Assembly: GCA_017640725.1 (NCBI GenBank)
Contig: JAEPQB010000001.1
Span: forward strand, 1,364,001 to 1,428,000
Reading direction: 5' to 3'
Length of the DNA: 64,000 bases
DNA from: Kordiimonadaceae bacterium
GTDB lineage: Bacteria > Pseudomonadota > Alphaproteobacteria > Sphingomonadales > Kordiimonadaceae
Shown here: piece by piece, positions 36,778 through 44,587 of the stretch
Position numbering within the stretch: position 1 is the stretch's first letter
Layout: each line of letters starts with the position of its first letter
The notes under the pieces: generated by a model
Seen by the model: the letters and a program-made list of their open reading frames with translations, nothing else
Told to the model about the DNA's origin: nothing
The model's database searches: none
Program-made: the position numbers and the translations under genes

Positions 36778-37703
36778 AGCCAACGCTTTTAGTTGTTGGT
36801 TTTTTAGGGGAACAGCGGTTGCTGGAGTTGCAAGCTCGCTCAATTGCCAAGTACGCACCTGATGCATTTCAAGACATCATATATGTCGCCAACGAACGTG
36901 ACCCGAGCGCTTTCCATCAATTGTTTGAAGATAAGCTGGCCCGAGAGCTCGGTCCGGTGGCTGATGTGGCTCAGGTTATCGATGGCAGCAAAGTCGCAAA
37001 AGTGCCCTTAACTCGCACCGACTGGCGCAGTCAGCAATCCCTGAAATTGTTGGCCCCGCGATATAGCAATACGGCGTCAATTCTGATTTTGGACTGCAAA
37101 AACCACTTTGTGAGGCCTGTATCATCTGCTGATTTCATTAATAGCGACGGCAGATTGATAACATACCGTTATCCGGTCAACGCGCGCTTCGTCGAGCAGT
37201 TCAAAAACGCCTGTGACTATTTTGGCATAGAACCCCCCTCATCAGAATTTCCCGCGTTGCCAACAGTCGCCCCCTTTTTGATGGACAGAGATACAGTGGG
37301 GGAAATGATCGAACTTGTTGAAAAACGGGAAAATCAAAGTTTTCACGAATTCTTTTGCGGCAACAAACGGTTTACAGAATTCTATTTTTATCTGGCTTAT
37401 CTGTTGTCCCAGTCAGCCACGCTTGAGGCATTGTATGAGGGTGGCCCCCGAAAACATCTGACGCTGTTTCGAAGTATGGCCGATAATCCAACCCAGGCCT
37501 TGGAACAACTATCTCACCTGAAGGATAAAAACATTACCATTTTGGGCGTTCATCGGCAGGTGTTGGCTCAGGCGAACCCAGAAATTTTGGCCGCAATCGC
37601 CCAACACTGGATAACATTTGGTCTGGTCCGCGACGAACAAGAAGCGGCTCACTTTTTGACGCCTGACCAAATCAAGCGAACAAGATGGTATTGGCCCTTC
37701 TGA
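36774..37703 (+). CDS. DUF6492-like putative glycosyltransferase-related protein, copy B
   Basis: 309 residues. It is a tandem paralogue of the previous gene, sharing LELQARSIAKYAP, RTDWRSQQSLKLLAPRY, LILDCKNHFVRPV, RFTEFYFYLAYLL and ILGVHRQVL in the same order. It lacks the basic loop of copy A (RRPKWLRWLQQGKQKK). The ATGA overlap suggests coupled translation. No sugar-nucleotide genes adjoin the pair; ugd is about 9 kb away. Confidence 0.65.
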   Translation: MKPTLLVVGFLGEQRLLELQARSIAKYAPDAFQDIIYVANERDPSAFHQLFEDKLARELGPVADVAQVIDGSKVAKVPLTRTDWRSQQSLKLLAPRYSNTASILILDCKNHFVRPVSSADFINSDGRLITYRYPVNARFVEQFKNACDYFGIEPPSSEFPALPTVAPFLMDRDTVGEMIELVEKRENQSFHEFFCGNKRFTEFYFYLAYLLSQSATLEALYEGGPRKHLTLFRSMADNPTQALEQLSHLKDKNITILGVHRQVLAQANPEILAAIAQHWITFGLVRDEQEAAHFLTPDQIKRTRWYWPF

Positions 37704-37804
37704 CGGCACGAAAATTAGTTGGCATCATTGCTATTTTGCTTGTGTGGAATGACCTGTCAAACTAGGGTCGCCCATAGTGATAAGACGCAGACAGAGGAAG
37801 AGCA

Positions 37805-38221
37805 ATGTCAACCATCAGCCCAGAAACCGCCCTCGTTTACACCATGGTTACCGTGTCTGCCTCAGATGACCAAATGACCGATAGCGAGCTCACACGAATG
37901 ACCGGTCTGGTTGGCTATCTGCCAGCGTTTCGCGACTATAATGTGGAGCGGCTGAGAACCGACACAGAGACTTGTACGCAGCTTTTGCAAAGCGAAGAGG
38001 GGCTGGACGCCGTGCTTGGGTTGATCGAAGAGGCAGTGCCGGAAACCCACTATGATCTCGTATATGCGCTTGCTTGCGAAGTGGCAGCATCAGACAGCAA
38101 CCTTACGCAGGAAGAACTTCGTCTGTTGGAATTGTTCCGTCATTATTTGAATGTCGATCGCTTAACAGCGGCCGCTATCGAGCGCGGTATTGCAGCCCGT
38201 CAGAAGTCATTTACCTTCTAA
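37805..38221 (+). CDS. TerB-like tellurite resistance family protein
   Basis: 138 residues, soluble and helical with many acidic residues. Two related halves are visible (VTVSASDDQMTDSELTRMTG and LACEVAASDSNLTQEELRLL), each with the acidic TerB-type metal-binding pattern. The family name comes from tellurite resistance operons; no other ter gene is present here, so the resistance role is uncertain. GAGGAAGAGCA precedes the ATG. It is convergent with the YceI operon. Confidence 0.85.
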   Translation: MSTISPETALVYTMVTVSASDDQMTDSELTRMTGLVGYLPAFRDYNVERLRTDTETCTQLLQSEEGLDAVLGLIEEAVPETHYDLVYALACEVAASDSNLTQEELRLLELFRHYLNVDRLTAAAIERGIAARQKSFTF

Positions 38222-38222
38222 G

Positions 38223-38858
38223 TTAGCGCGCCTCGAAAAACTCAACATCAATGGTGAGCGTGACTTCGTCGCGCACAAACGGCAGCCATTCCGACAGGCC
38301 AAAGTCGGACCGGTTGATTGTCGTCGTTGCGCTAAAACCAACGGTCTGACGGCCGCTTAAGGGGTTGGTGCCGCTACCAATAAACCGCGCATCCAGCTGA
38401 ACCAGCTGGGTGATGTCATTGATGGTGAGTGTTCCTTCAATAAGGGCGGTCGCGTCTGATGTGCGTGTAATGGTCCCTGACGTGAAGCGTGCGACGGGGA
38501 AATTCTCAGCGTCAAACATGCCCTTTGCCAGCAGTTTATCGTCCAGTTCAGGCACACCTGTGTGCAGGCTGCGAACATCGATCTCCACTGAAACTGCACT
38601 GTTTGCCGGGTTTGTATTATCAAGGTCCAATGAGCCGGAAACACCGTCAAACCGGCCCCGAAACTGTGAAAAACCAAAATGATTAACGCTGAACAATACA
38701 GAGGCGTGGTTTGGGTCAAGCTGGTAACTACCGGCTTTTGCGCGCTCTGCTTGCTCGTTCAATGGGTAAACAATAGACGCGACGCTTGCGCATCCTGCCA
38801 GCAGGACTGCCGCAGTAACCGATAGCACTAAAGTCCTGATTGCACTGCGGGACCTCAT
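38223..38858 (-). CDS. YceI family lipoprotein
   Basis: 211 residues from the ATG at 38858. The lipoprotein signal ends in LLAGC with Cys23. The mature part is a YceI lipocalin-like barrel (YQLDPNHASVLFSVNHFGFS, TINDITQLVQLDARFIG) known to bind polyisoprenoids in relatives. It overlaps the upstream YceI gene by 4 bases and is the last gene of a four-gene unit with a cytochrome b561. Confidence 0.92.
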   Translation of the reverse strand: MRSRSAIRTLVLSVTAAVLLAGCASVASIVYPLNEQAERAKAGSYQLDPNHASVLFSVNHFGFSQFRGRFDGVSGSLDLDNTNPANSAVSVEIDVRSLHTGVPELDDKLLAKGMFDAENFPVARFTSGTITRTSDATALIEGTLTINDITQLVQLDARFIGSGTNPLSGRQTVGFSATTTINRSDFGLSEWLPFVRDEVTLTIDVEFFEAR

Positions 38859-39433
38859 GGATCTGCCCTCTTCGCTGTAATCTCTATCTGCACGCCAACT
38901 TCCAAACCGACCCATTTGCCTTCTGCCCAAGGTCCTGAACCGACACCCAGGGTTTGTCGGTTGAGAGTTAACTCAGCCTGCATATGGGCCTGGTCGCCCA
39001 CCGTTTCCAACTGAAAAGGCAGTGACATGTCATGGTCAACACCAAGCACAGTCAGCACACCGTCCGCGATGAATTCTGTTGGTCCTGTTTGCTGAAACCC
39101 GTCAGCTTTGAAAACAATGCTCGGAAACTCAACAATGTTAAACCAGTCTTTCCCGGGAAGCGCGCCATCGCGCTGACTGTCGCCCGTGACGGCAGAAGCC
39201 GCGCTGATCGTGGCATGCACGCGGGCACTTGCTGGGTAATCCGGATCAAATTCAATGTTTGCGTCGAAGCGCTCAAATTGCCCTTCGAACGGGTTTCCGG
39301 TCTGGGTACCAGCAAACGAAATGCGGCTCTGGTCTTTGACCACATTCCAGTTGGTTGCGTTTGCATTGCTGGAAAGGGAGCCAACAAAAAGCAGAACTGC
39401 GCCCATAAAAAAGGTGCCTAACTTAGCCTTCAC
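38855..39433 (-). CDS. YceI family periplasmic protein
   Basis: 192 residues from the GTG at 39433, chosen for the AAAGGA 8 bases upstream; the longer reading runs antisense-like through the cytochrome gene. The signal peptide is FFMGAVLLFVGSLSSNANA. The YceI barrel includes WNVVKDQSRISFAGTQTGNP and VLTVLGVDHDMSLPFQL. It overlaps the cytochrome b561 gene by 11 bases and the YceI lipoprotein by 4. This fusion-free cytochrome/YceI pairing is common in proteobacteria. Confidence 0.92.
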   Translation of the reverse strand: MKAKLGTFFMGAVLLFVGSLSSNANATNWNVVKDQSRISFAGTQTGNPFEGQFERFDANIEFDPDYPASARVHATISAASAVTGDSQRDGALPGKDWFNIVEFPSIVFKADGFQQTGPTEFIADGVLTVLGVDHDMSLPFQLETVGDQAHMQAELTLNRQTLGVGSGPWAEGKWVGLEVGVQIEITAKRADP

Positions 39434-40001
39434 TAATCGTGTCCTTTGATGAAAACCACATACGTTTGAAAATGGCGTGTTTGAACCAAAATTGATGCTG
39501 TAGTGCCGCCAAAACATGGAGTGCCACCAGCGTTGCGGCTCCGTAGGCCATAGTCGCGTGGATCTGCTTAAAAATGGCTTCTGCTTGGGCCTTGTTGGCG
39601 GCCTCCGCAAGCCACGGTATGTGCGGCCAGGGTATCAGATCAAAAAGTACGGTCGGAATACTCCAGGGGGAGGCAGAAACCATCGCCCAGCCAGCGAGAG
39701 GAATCGTAAAACTGAGCAAATACAAAAGCACATGTGTTGCATGCGCGGCAGCGTCTCTCCACCCCGCTGCCAAGGGTTCCACTTTTTGGTGTGTAAGTCG
39801 CCAGACCAGGCGCAGGCTTGTCAGCAACAGCACGGAAATGCCGAAAGATTTGTGCCACTGATACAACTCAAACTTCAAAGAGAGTTGCTCATCGCCCAAG
39901 CGCGCCATAAAGAACCCGACAAACAGCAGGCCGACAATCATCAGCGCAATCACCCAATGCAACAGAACGGCAACCGAACTGTAAGACTTGGGAACGCTCA
40001 C
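39423..40001 (-). CDS. Cytochrome b561 family protein
   Basis: 192 residues from the GTG at 40001, which follows GGAGG at 7 bases. It has four membrane helices with the haem-ligand histidines expected in VLLHWVIALMIVGLLF, LYQWHKSFGISVLLL, HATHVLLYLLSFTIPLAGW and IHATMAYGAATLVALHVLAA. Members act as di-haem electron carriers between quinol and periplasmic acceptors such as superoxide. It sits between a TPR protein and two YceI proteins with overlapping ends. Confidence 0.92.
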   Translation of the reverse strand: MSVPKSYSSVAVLLHWVIALMIVGLLFVGFFMARLGDEQLSLKFELYQWHKSFGISVLLLTSLRLVWRLTHQKVEPLAAGWRDAAAHATHVLLYLLSFTIPLAGWAMVSASPWSIPTVLFDLIPWPHIPWLAEAANKAQAEAIFKQIHATMAYGAATLVALHVLAALQHQFWFKHAIFKRMWFSSKDTISEG

Positions 40002-40837
40002 CTTGAGCCCTCCGCATCCTTCAGGGGAAACGCAGCAATTTCCACCGTGTTTGGCTTGCCCCATTTGTCAATGCCATTGAATGGTTTGGCAACCAAAACA
40101 CCCTCTTCAATGCGGCCATCATCAGCAGATTTGAGGGCGGCCACTAGTGGTTTCAGCCGCTCATGCAAAATTGCTTCAAAGCCATCCTTTGGCGGCCAAG
40201 CAAGCATTTGCGCCGCAAGGTCCACAGCTTTTTCGCGGTCCGGCGCATTCCCGCGCGCCAGAAAACGAATGTATTCATAGGTGAGTGGTGCTTCCAGGTT
40301 GGGTAATACCAACGCCTCGGCGTAAAGCGATTTTGCTCGGGCCCGGCTAGCCCCTAAAAAAAGTCGTGCCAGCCAACCTTCTTCAGCAACCGCCGCATGC
40401 CAGCCTGCCAAAGAGCCTCTTGCGAGGGCGTTTTGTGGGTATAGCCGGATAAAAGCTTCGATCTCCCGTTTGGAGGCGCGCGCATAAGAAACTTTTCGCA
40501 GGCGAAGGCCTTCAAAACCAATGGCAATCGCGTGGCTGAGCGCTGCAACATAGTGATTGGGGTCAAGTCCCAGTGCTTGCTCGCAGTCCTTAAGCGATTG
40601 ATGCAGCGACTGCACGGCCTGTTCACCTGTTTCCATAAAGCCGCCAATGGCGAGGCCTGCCCTGCACGCCAAGGCAAAGCTGTCTGCTGTCGGATTATCT
40701 TTGGCAGCTTTTTGCGCCATCGCACGTGCCGCCATTAGATCGCCGGCGACAAAGGCGTCCCAGCCAGGCGTGCTTTGGGATCGTGCCGCCTGGGGAAGAC
40801 AAAAGGCAATCAGCAATGTCGCGACTATTATTCTCAT
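39998..40837 (-). CDS. Periplasmic TPR-like protein
   Basis: 279 residues with the signal peptide IIVATLLIAFCLPQAARS. The rest is helical with loose tetratricopeptide-like repeats (KDCEQALGLDPNHYVAALSH, REIEAFIRLYPQNALARGSL). No catalytic motif is evident. It overlaps the cytochrome b561 start by 4 bases and is the first gene of the TPR-b561-YceI-YceI unit, so an assembly or scaffolding role is a position-based guess. Confidence 0.75.
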   Translation of the reverse strand: MRIIVATLLIAFCLPQAARSQSTPGWDAFVAGDLMAARAMAQKAAKDNPTADSFALACRAGLAIGGFMETGEQAVQSLHQSLKDCEQALGLDPNHYVAALSHAIAIGFEGLRLRKVSYARASKREIEAFIRLYPQNALARGSLAGWHAAVAEEGWLARLFLGASRARAKSLYAEALVLPNLEAPLTYEYIRFLARGNAPDREKAVDLAAQMLAWPPKDGFEAILHERLKPLVAALKSADDGRIEEGVLVAKPFNGIDKWGKPNTVEIAAFPLKDAEGSR

Positions 40838-40918
40838 GCGTCAATCATATGCGGAAAGGATGAATGTTCGTTGAACACAATACGGTGAGCATGTGTTGCC
40901 GGACCAGTGTTGCGCGGT

Positions 40919-42367
40919 CTAAGCGCGCCAAAACCGCGGCGACAGCAAAACCAATACGGAAAATAACTCCAGTCGACCAACCAGCATGCCCAGAGACATG
41001 AGCCATTTGGCACTATCGTTCAGGCCGCCGAATGTGCCGGCGGGGCCCACATCGTCGCCCAGGCCCGGGCCTACGTTGGCCAGTGCGGTACCGGCGCTTG
41101 AAAAGGATGTGATCCAGTCAGCGCCGGTTGCTGAAATGGCGAGCGACAACAACACAAAAGTGCCAAGGAAAAGCGTCAGGAAACTCATCACAGAATTCCG
41201 TACATCCTCTCCAATGGGGCGACCGTTGTAGCGCGCAATAAACACGCCGTTTGGCTGCAGGATGTGGTCAATCCAGCTTTTCATCGACTTAAGAAGGACC
41301 TGAAACCGGAAGATTTTAATGCCGCAACTGGTTGATCCTGCGCAGCCACCAATAAACATCACCATGAAAAATAGCGTGGCCGAAAAACTACCCCACTGGC
41401 TGTAGTCGATGGTGGAGTAGCCCGTGCCTGTCAATATTGAGATGATATTGAAAATGCCGTATCGCACGGCTTCCGGCAGCGAAAACCCCTTCCAGAGTAT
41501 CAGCCAGGCAACCACGGCCAGGCACAGGAAAAACACAAGTTTCAAGAAACCTCGGACCTGCTCATCCTTCCAAATCGCGAGTGGCTTGCCGCGCAGGATC
41601 TGCAGATACAAAATGAAGGGAATGGAACCAATGATCATGAAGAAAGTCGACAGCATATCAATGCTGAAACTGTCGAACTTGCCAATTGATGCGTCAGATG
41701 TGGAAAAGCCGCCCGTTGCAATGGTTGTCATGGCGTGCGCGAGCGCGTCAAACGCCCCCATGCCCGCAACCAAATAGGCAAACATGCAAAGGGCGGTGAG
41801 CGCGACATAGACGCCGCTGATCACGCCAGAGATTTGACCCGCGCGGGGCAGGATTTTTTCAACCGTATCGAAGCTTTCCGCCTTAAAAACCTGCATGCCC
41901 CCCACCTGCAGCATGGGTAAAACGGCAACCGCCATTACAACAATACCGATGCCACCAAACCACTGCAGCAATGCGCGCCAGATCAAGATGCCCGGCGGGG
42001 CAGTATCAAGCCCGGTGATGATGGTGGACCCTGTAGTGGTTAGGCCGCTCATGGCCTCAAAATAGGCGTCGGTGTAGCTGAGATTCAGTTCCGAGAAAGC
42101 AAGAGGCAGTGCGGCAAAGGCGGGCAAAGCGGCCCAGGCGAGGAACGTCAGCAGGAACGCTTGCCTGAGGTTCAGCGCATCACCTGTACCGCGGTTGGCC
42201 AGCATGAACATGCCGCCGACGCTGGCGGACAAAAAAGCAGCAAGGACAAAGATTTCCCAGTCTTCATGACCAGCGATCAGGTCAAACATCACCGGGATGA
42301 ACATGCCGCCAGCCAGCATCAGCACCAAAGAGCCGAGCGTGTAGAGAACCGGTCGAAGATCGAGCAT
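40919..42367 (-). CDS. trkH: Potassium uptake protein TrkH
   Basis: 482 residues, ion-conducting subunit of the Trk potassium system in the inner membrane. Selectivity-loop regions are visible (SGLTTTGSTIITG, TIATGGFSTSDASI, ILTGTGYSTIDYSQ, TALANVGPGLGDDVGP), one per repeat unit. GGCAGSTSCGIKIFRFQVLL is conserved. The regulatory partner TrkA is not in the window. It lies 7 bases downstream of apaG on the same strand. Confidence 0.95.
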   Translation of the reverse strand: MLDLRPVLYTLGSLVLMLAGGMFIPVMFDLIAGHEDWEIFVLAAFLSASVGGMFMLANRGTGDALNLRQAFLLTFLAWAALPAFAALPLAFSELNLSYTDAYFEAMSGLTTTGSTIITGLDTAPPGILIWRALLQWFGGIGIVVMAVAVLPMLQVGGMQVFKAESFDTVEKILPRAGQISGVISGVYVALTALCMFAYLVAGMGAFDALAHAMTTIATGGFSTSDASIGKFDSFSIDMLSTFFMIIGSIPFILYLQILRGKPLAIWKDEQVRGFLKLVFFLCLAVVAWLILWKGFSLPEAVRYGIFNIISILTGTGYSTIDYSQWGSFSATLFFMVMFIGGCAGSTSCGIKIFRFQVLLKSMKSWIDHILQPNGVFIARYNGRPIGEDVRNSVMSFLTLFLGTFVLLSLAISATGADWITSFSSAGTALANVGPGLGDDVGPAGTFGGLNDSAKWLMSLGMLVGRLELFSVLVLLSPRFWRA

Positions 42368-42374
42368 GGATGCC

Positions 42375-42794
42375 TCAATTAACCTTCATCGAATAGTAAG
42401 GACTATCCAGCGAGAAGGTGGGTATCTCAATGAAAAAATGCTCGCCGTCCTCGTCCTGCATCTCATATGACCCTCTCATGAAGCCACTTGAGGTGCTGAG
42501 CGGCGTGCCGCTGGTGTAAACAAACCACTGGCCTGGGCCGATAATGGGTTGCTCACCGATGACGCCCTCGCCTTTCACTTCCTTCACTACACCAGAGGCA
42601 TCGGTAATGATCCAGTGGCGGTTCAACAGCTGCACGGTCATGTCAGTGTCATTGATGATTTTGATCCGATAAGCCCACACAAACTGGGCATTGTCCGGGT
42701 CAGACTGGTCATCCAGAAAATAGGACTGAACCGCCACACGCACACCGTCCGTGTCCGCCTCGAATGTCATGGCGCCATCAATAAGATCTTCCAT
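42375..42794 (-). CDS. apaG: ApaG domain protein
   Basis: 139 residues with an FnIII-like ApaG fold: VWAYRIKIINDTDMTVQLLN, RHWIITDASGVVKEVKGEGV, GEQPIIGPGQWFVYTSGTPL and MRGSYEMQDEDGEHF are family hallmarks. The name reflects linkage to apaH and a proposed Co/Mg link; the molecular role is unclear. It starts 3 bases after metZ, so it is probably co-transcribed with metZ and trkH. Confidence 0.94.
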   Translation of the reverse strand: MEDLIDGAMTFEADTDGVRVAVQSYFLDDQSDPDNAQFVWAYRIKIINDTDMTVQLLNRHWIITDASGVVKEVKGEGVIGEQPIIGPGQWFVYTSGTPLSTSSGFMRGSYEMQDEDGEHFFIEIPTFSLDSPYYSMKVN

Positions 42795-42797
42795 GTG

Positions 42798-44006
42798 CTA
42801 GACCCCGGCCACATCGAGAGCTTGCATGATATCGGCGACCAGGTCCTCAGGGTCCTCTAGGCCGATTGAAAGCCGCAACAGCCCCGGCGTAATGCCAAGT
42901 TCAAGGCGCGCATCTTCCGCCAGCGCTTTGTGGGTTGTGCTCCAGGGGTGTGTCGCGATCGAGCGCGAGTCGCCAAGATTGTTGGAGATATCAATGATCT
43001 GCAGCGCGTTTAAGAACGCAAACGCTTGCTCCCGGCCACCCGGCAGTTCTGCCACCACCATGGTGCCGCCCCTGTCCATTTGCTGCATGGCAAGCTCATG
43101 CTGCGCGAAGTCGGTACGGGCAGGGTGCCGCGTGTCATTAATGCGCGCGGCCATGGCTTCAGCCACTGTTTCAGCGCTGTCGCACATGGCGTTTACACGC
43201 AAATTCAGGGTTTCTAGGCCTTTCAGCATCACCCACGCGTTGAACGGCGACATCGCACAGCCCGTATGGCGATAGTAGGGATACAGGTGATCCTCGTCGA
43301 ACTTCTCGTCGCACAAAACAACGCCACCGAGACAACGGCCTTGGCCGTCAATGTGTTTGGTTGCCGAATAACACACAATGTCTGCACCCAATTCCATGGG
43401 GCGCTGCAGAACTGGCGTGGCAAAAACATTGTCGACCACCAGCCGTGCACCTGCGTTATGGGCAATGTCTGCGACCGCTTTCAGGTCAACGATCTCGAGC
43501 GTGGGGTTGGCCGGTGTTTCCAGGAACAAAACCTTGGTGTTGGGCTGAACGGCGGCCTTCCAGGCATTCAGGTTACGCCCGTCCACCAGTGTTGTTTCGA
43601 TGCCGTAACGAGGTAGCAGTTCATCCAGAAGCCAGCGACAGCTGCCAAAGAGGGCGCGGGCGCCAACCACATGATCGCCCGACTGTAAACCGGCAAGCAA
43701 AGACGCTGTCATCGCTGCCATGCCAGTACCGGTCGCTCGGGCAACCTCAGCGCCTTCAAGAACCGCCATTCGCTCTTCAAACATGGCAACCGTAGGGTTG
43801 GTCTGGCGCGAGTAGGTGAACCCCTCCGCGCGGCCGTCAAAACGCGCTTCCGCTTCTTCTGCGCTTTCGTAGGCAAAGCCGGACGTTAAAAACAAAGCCT
43901 CAGACATTTCGTCAAGGTTACTGCGCATGGAACCCGCCCGCACCATTTGGGTCTGGCGCGCCCATTTTGTGCTGATCGAACGGTCTTTTCCTGTGCGGTC
44001 CTTCAT
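42798..44006 (-). CDS. metZ: O-succinylhomoserine sulfhydrylase
   Basis: PLP enzyme that makes homocysteine directly from O-succinylhomoserine and sulphide. It has 402 residues in the Cys/Met metabolism family. EGFTYSRQTNPTVAMFEERM and the PLP-lysine motif YSATKHIDGQGRCLGGVV mark it. The full label fits MetZ better than MetB or MetC, but these are close relatives. The 5' leader carries a SAM-riboswitch-like signature, fitting control by S-adenosylmethionine. Confidence 0.93.
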   Translation of the reverse strand: MKDRTGKDRSISTKWARQTQMVRAGSMRSNLDEMSEALFLTSGFAYESAEEAEARFDGRAEGFTYSRQTNPTVAMFEERMAVLEGAEVARATGTGMAAMTASLLAGLQSGDHVVGARALFGSCRWLLDELLPRYGIETTLVDGRNLNAWKAAVQPNTKVLFLETPANPTLEIVDLKAVADIAHNAGARLVVDNVFATPVLQRPMELGADIVCYSATKHIDGQGRCLGGVVLCDEKFDEDHLYPYYRHTGCAMSPFNAWVMLKGLETLNLRVNAMCDSAETVAEAMAARINDTRHPARTDFAQHELAMQQMDRGGTMVVAELPGGREQAFAFLNALQIIDISNNLGDSRSIATHPWSTTHKALAEDARLELGITPGLLRLSIGLEDPEDLVADIMQALDVAGV

Positions 44007-44011
44007 AAGTC

Positions 44012-44090
44012 TTCTCCATGCACCCCCCTCAGGGTTGCCGCCACGTTGGCCCCAGTGCTGAGCGGCGTCAAGCCAAGAATGCGTGGGTGT
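44012..44090 (-). ncRNA. Candidate SAM-clan riboswitch in the metZ leader
   Basis: On the minus strand the leader reads GCCGC...GCGGCAACC, then a CCC-TGA-GGG mini-hairpin, then GGGTGC. The order paired segment - GGCAACC - hairpin - GGUGC is the core signature of the SAM-I/SAM-IV clan. The 3' end runs into GGAG, the metZ ribosome-binding site, so translational control is plausible. The 5' limit and the closing helix P1 are unclear to me. It could be a SAM-IV or SAM-I/IV variant. Confidence 0.5.
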
Positions 44091-44142
44091 TCAAAGAATG
44101 CAGTTGAGCCGGTGGGTGAATTGACGTTAAACAAAGACCAAT

Positions 44143-44217
44143 GCGGGTGTAGCTCAGTGGTAGAGCACGAGCTTCCCAAGCTCGGTGTCGAGGGTTCGAT
44201 TCCCTTCACCCGCTCCA
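44143..44217 (+). tRNA. tRNA-Gly (anticodon CCC)
   Basis: A full cloverleaf: acceptor stem GCGGGTG/CACCCGC, D-arm AGCTCAGTGGTAGAGC, anticodon stem CGAGC/GCTCG with loop TTCCCAA giving CCC, T-arm AGGGTTCGATTCCCT, discriminator T and an encoded CCA. It reads GGG glycine codons. It is a single gene between the divergent metZ and arsC. Confidence 0.96.
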
Positions 44218-44245
44218 TGATCACTGTTTTAAGGACCCCTCATCC

Positions 44246-44587
44246 ATGTCGCTCATCATTTGGCACAATCCACGCTGCAGCAAGTCCCGCCAAACGCTGG
44301 CAATTCTTGAAGAAAAAGGCCTGACGCCACAAATCCGGCTGTATCTTGAAGACGGGCCCAGCAAAGACGAAATCAATGCAGTTTTGTCCATGCTGGATAT
44401 CGAACCGCGTGCGCTGATGCGTACTGGTGAAGCCGATTACAAAGAGCAGAATCTAAAGTCTGTAGAAGGCGATGCGCTGATTGACGCAATGGCGGCCACC
44501 CCAAAACTGATTGAACGCCCGGTGGTGATCAATGGCGACAAAGCCGCTCTGGGTCGTCCACCAGAGAGTGTATTGGAAATTCTCTAG
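44246..44587 (+). CDS. arsC: Arsenate reductase (ArsC, glutaredoxin-coupled type)
   Basis: 113 residues of the ArsC/Spx family. The catalytic cysteine is Cys11 in HNPRCSKSRQTLAIL. LIERPVVINGDKAALGRPPE holds the family Arg. It would reduce arsenate to arsenite with glutathione and glutaredoxin. No arsenite pump or ArsR regulator is adjacent, so it may be a housekeeping YffB-like relative. It is convergent with the MATE gene, overlapping by 4 bases at the stops. Confidence 0.9.
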   Translation: MSLIIWHNPRCSKSRQTLAILEEKGLTPQIRLYLEDGPSKDEINAVLSMLDIEPRALMRTGEADYKEQNLKSVEGDALIDAMAATPKLIERPVVINGDKAALGRPPESVLEIL

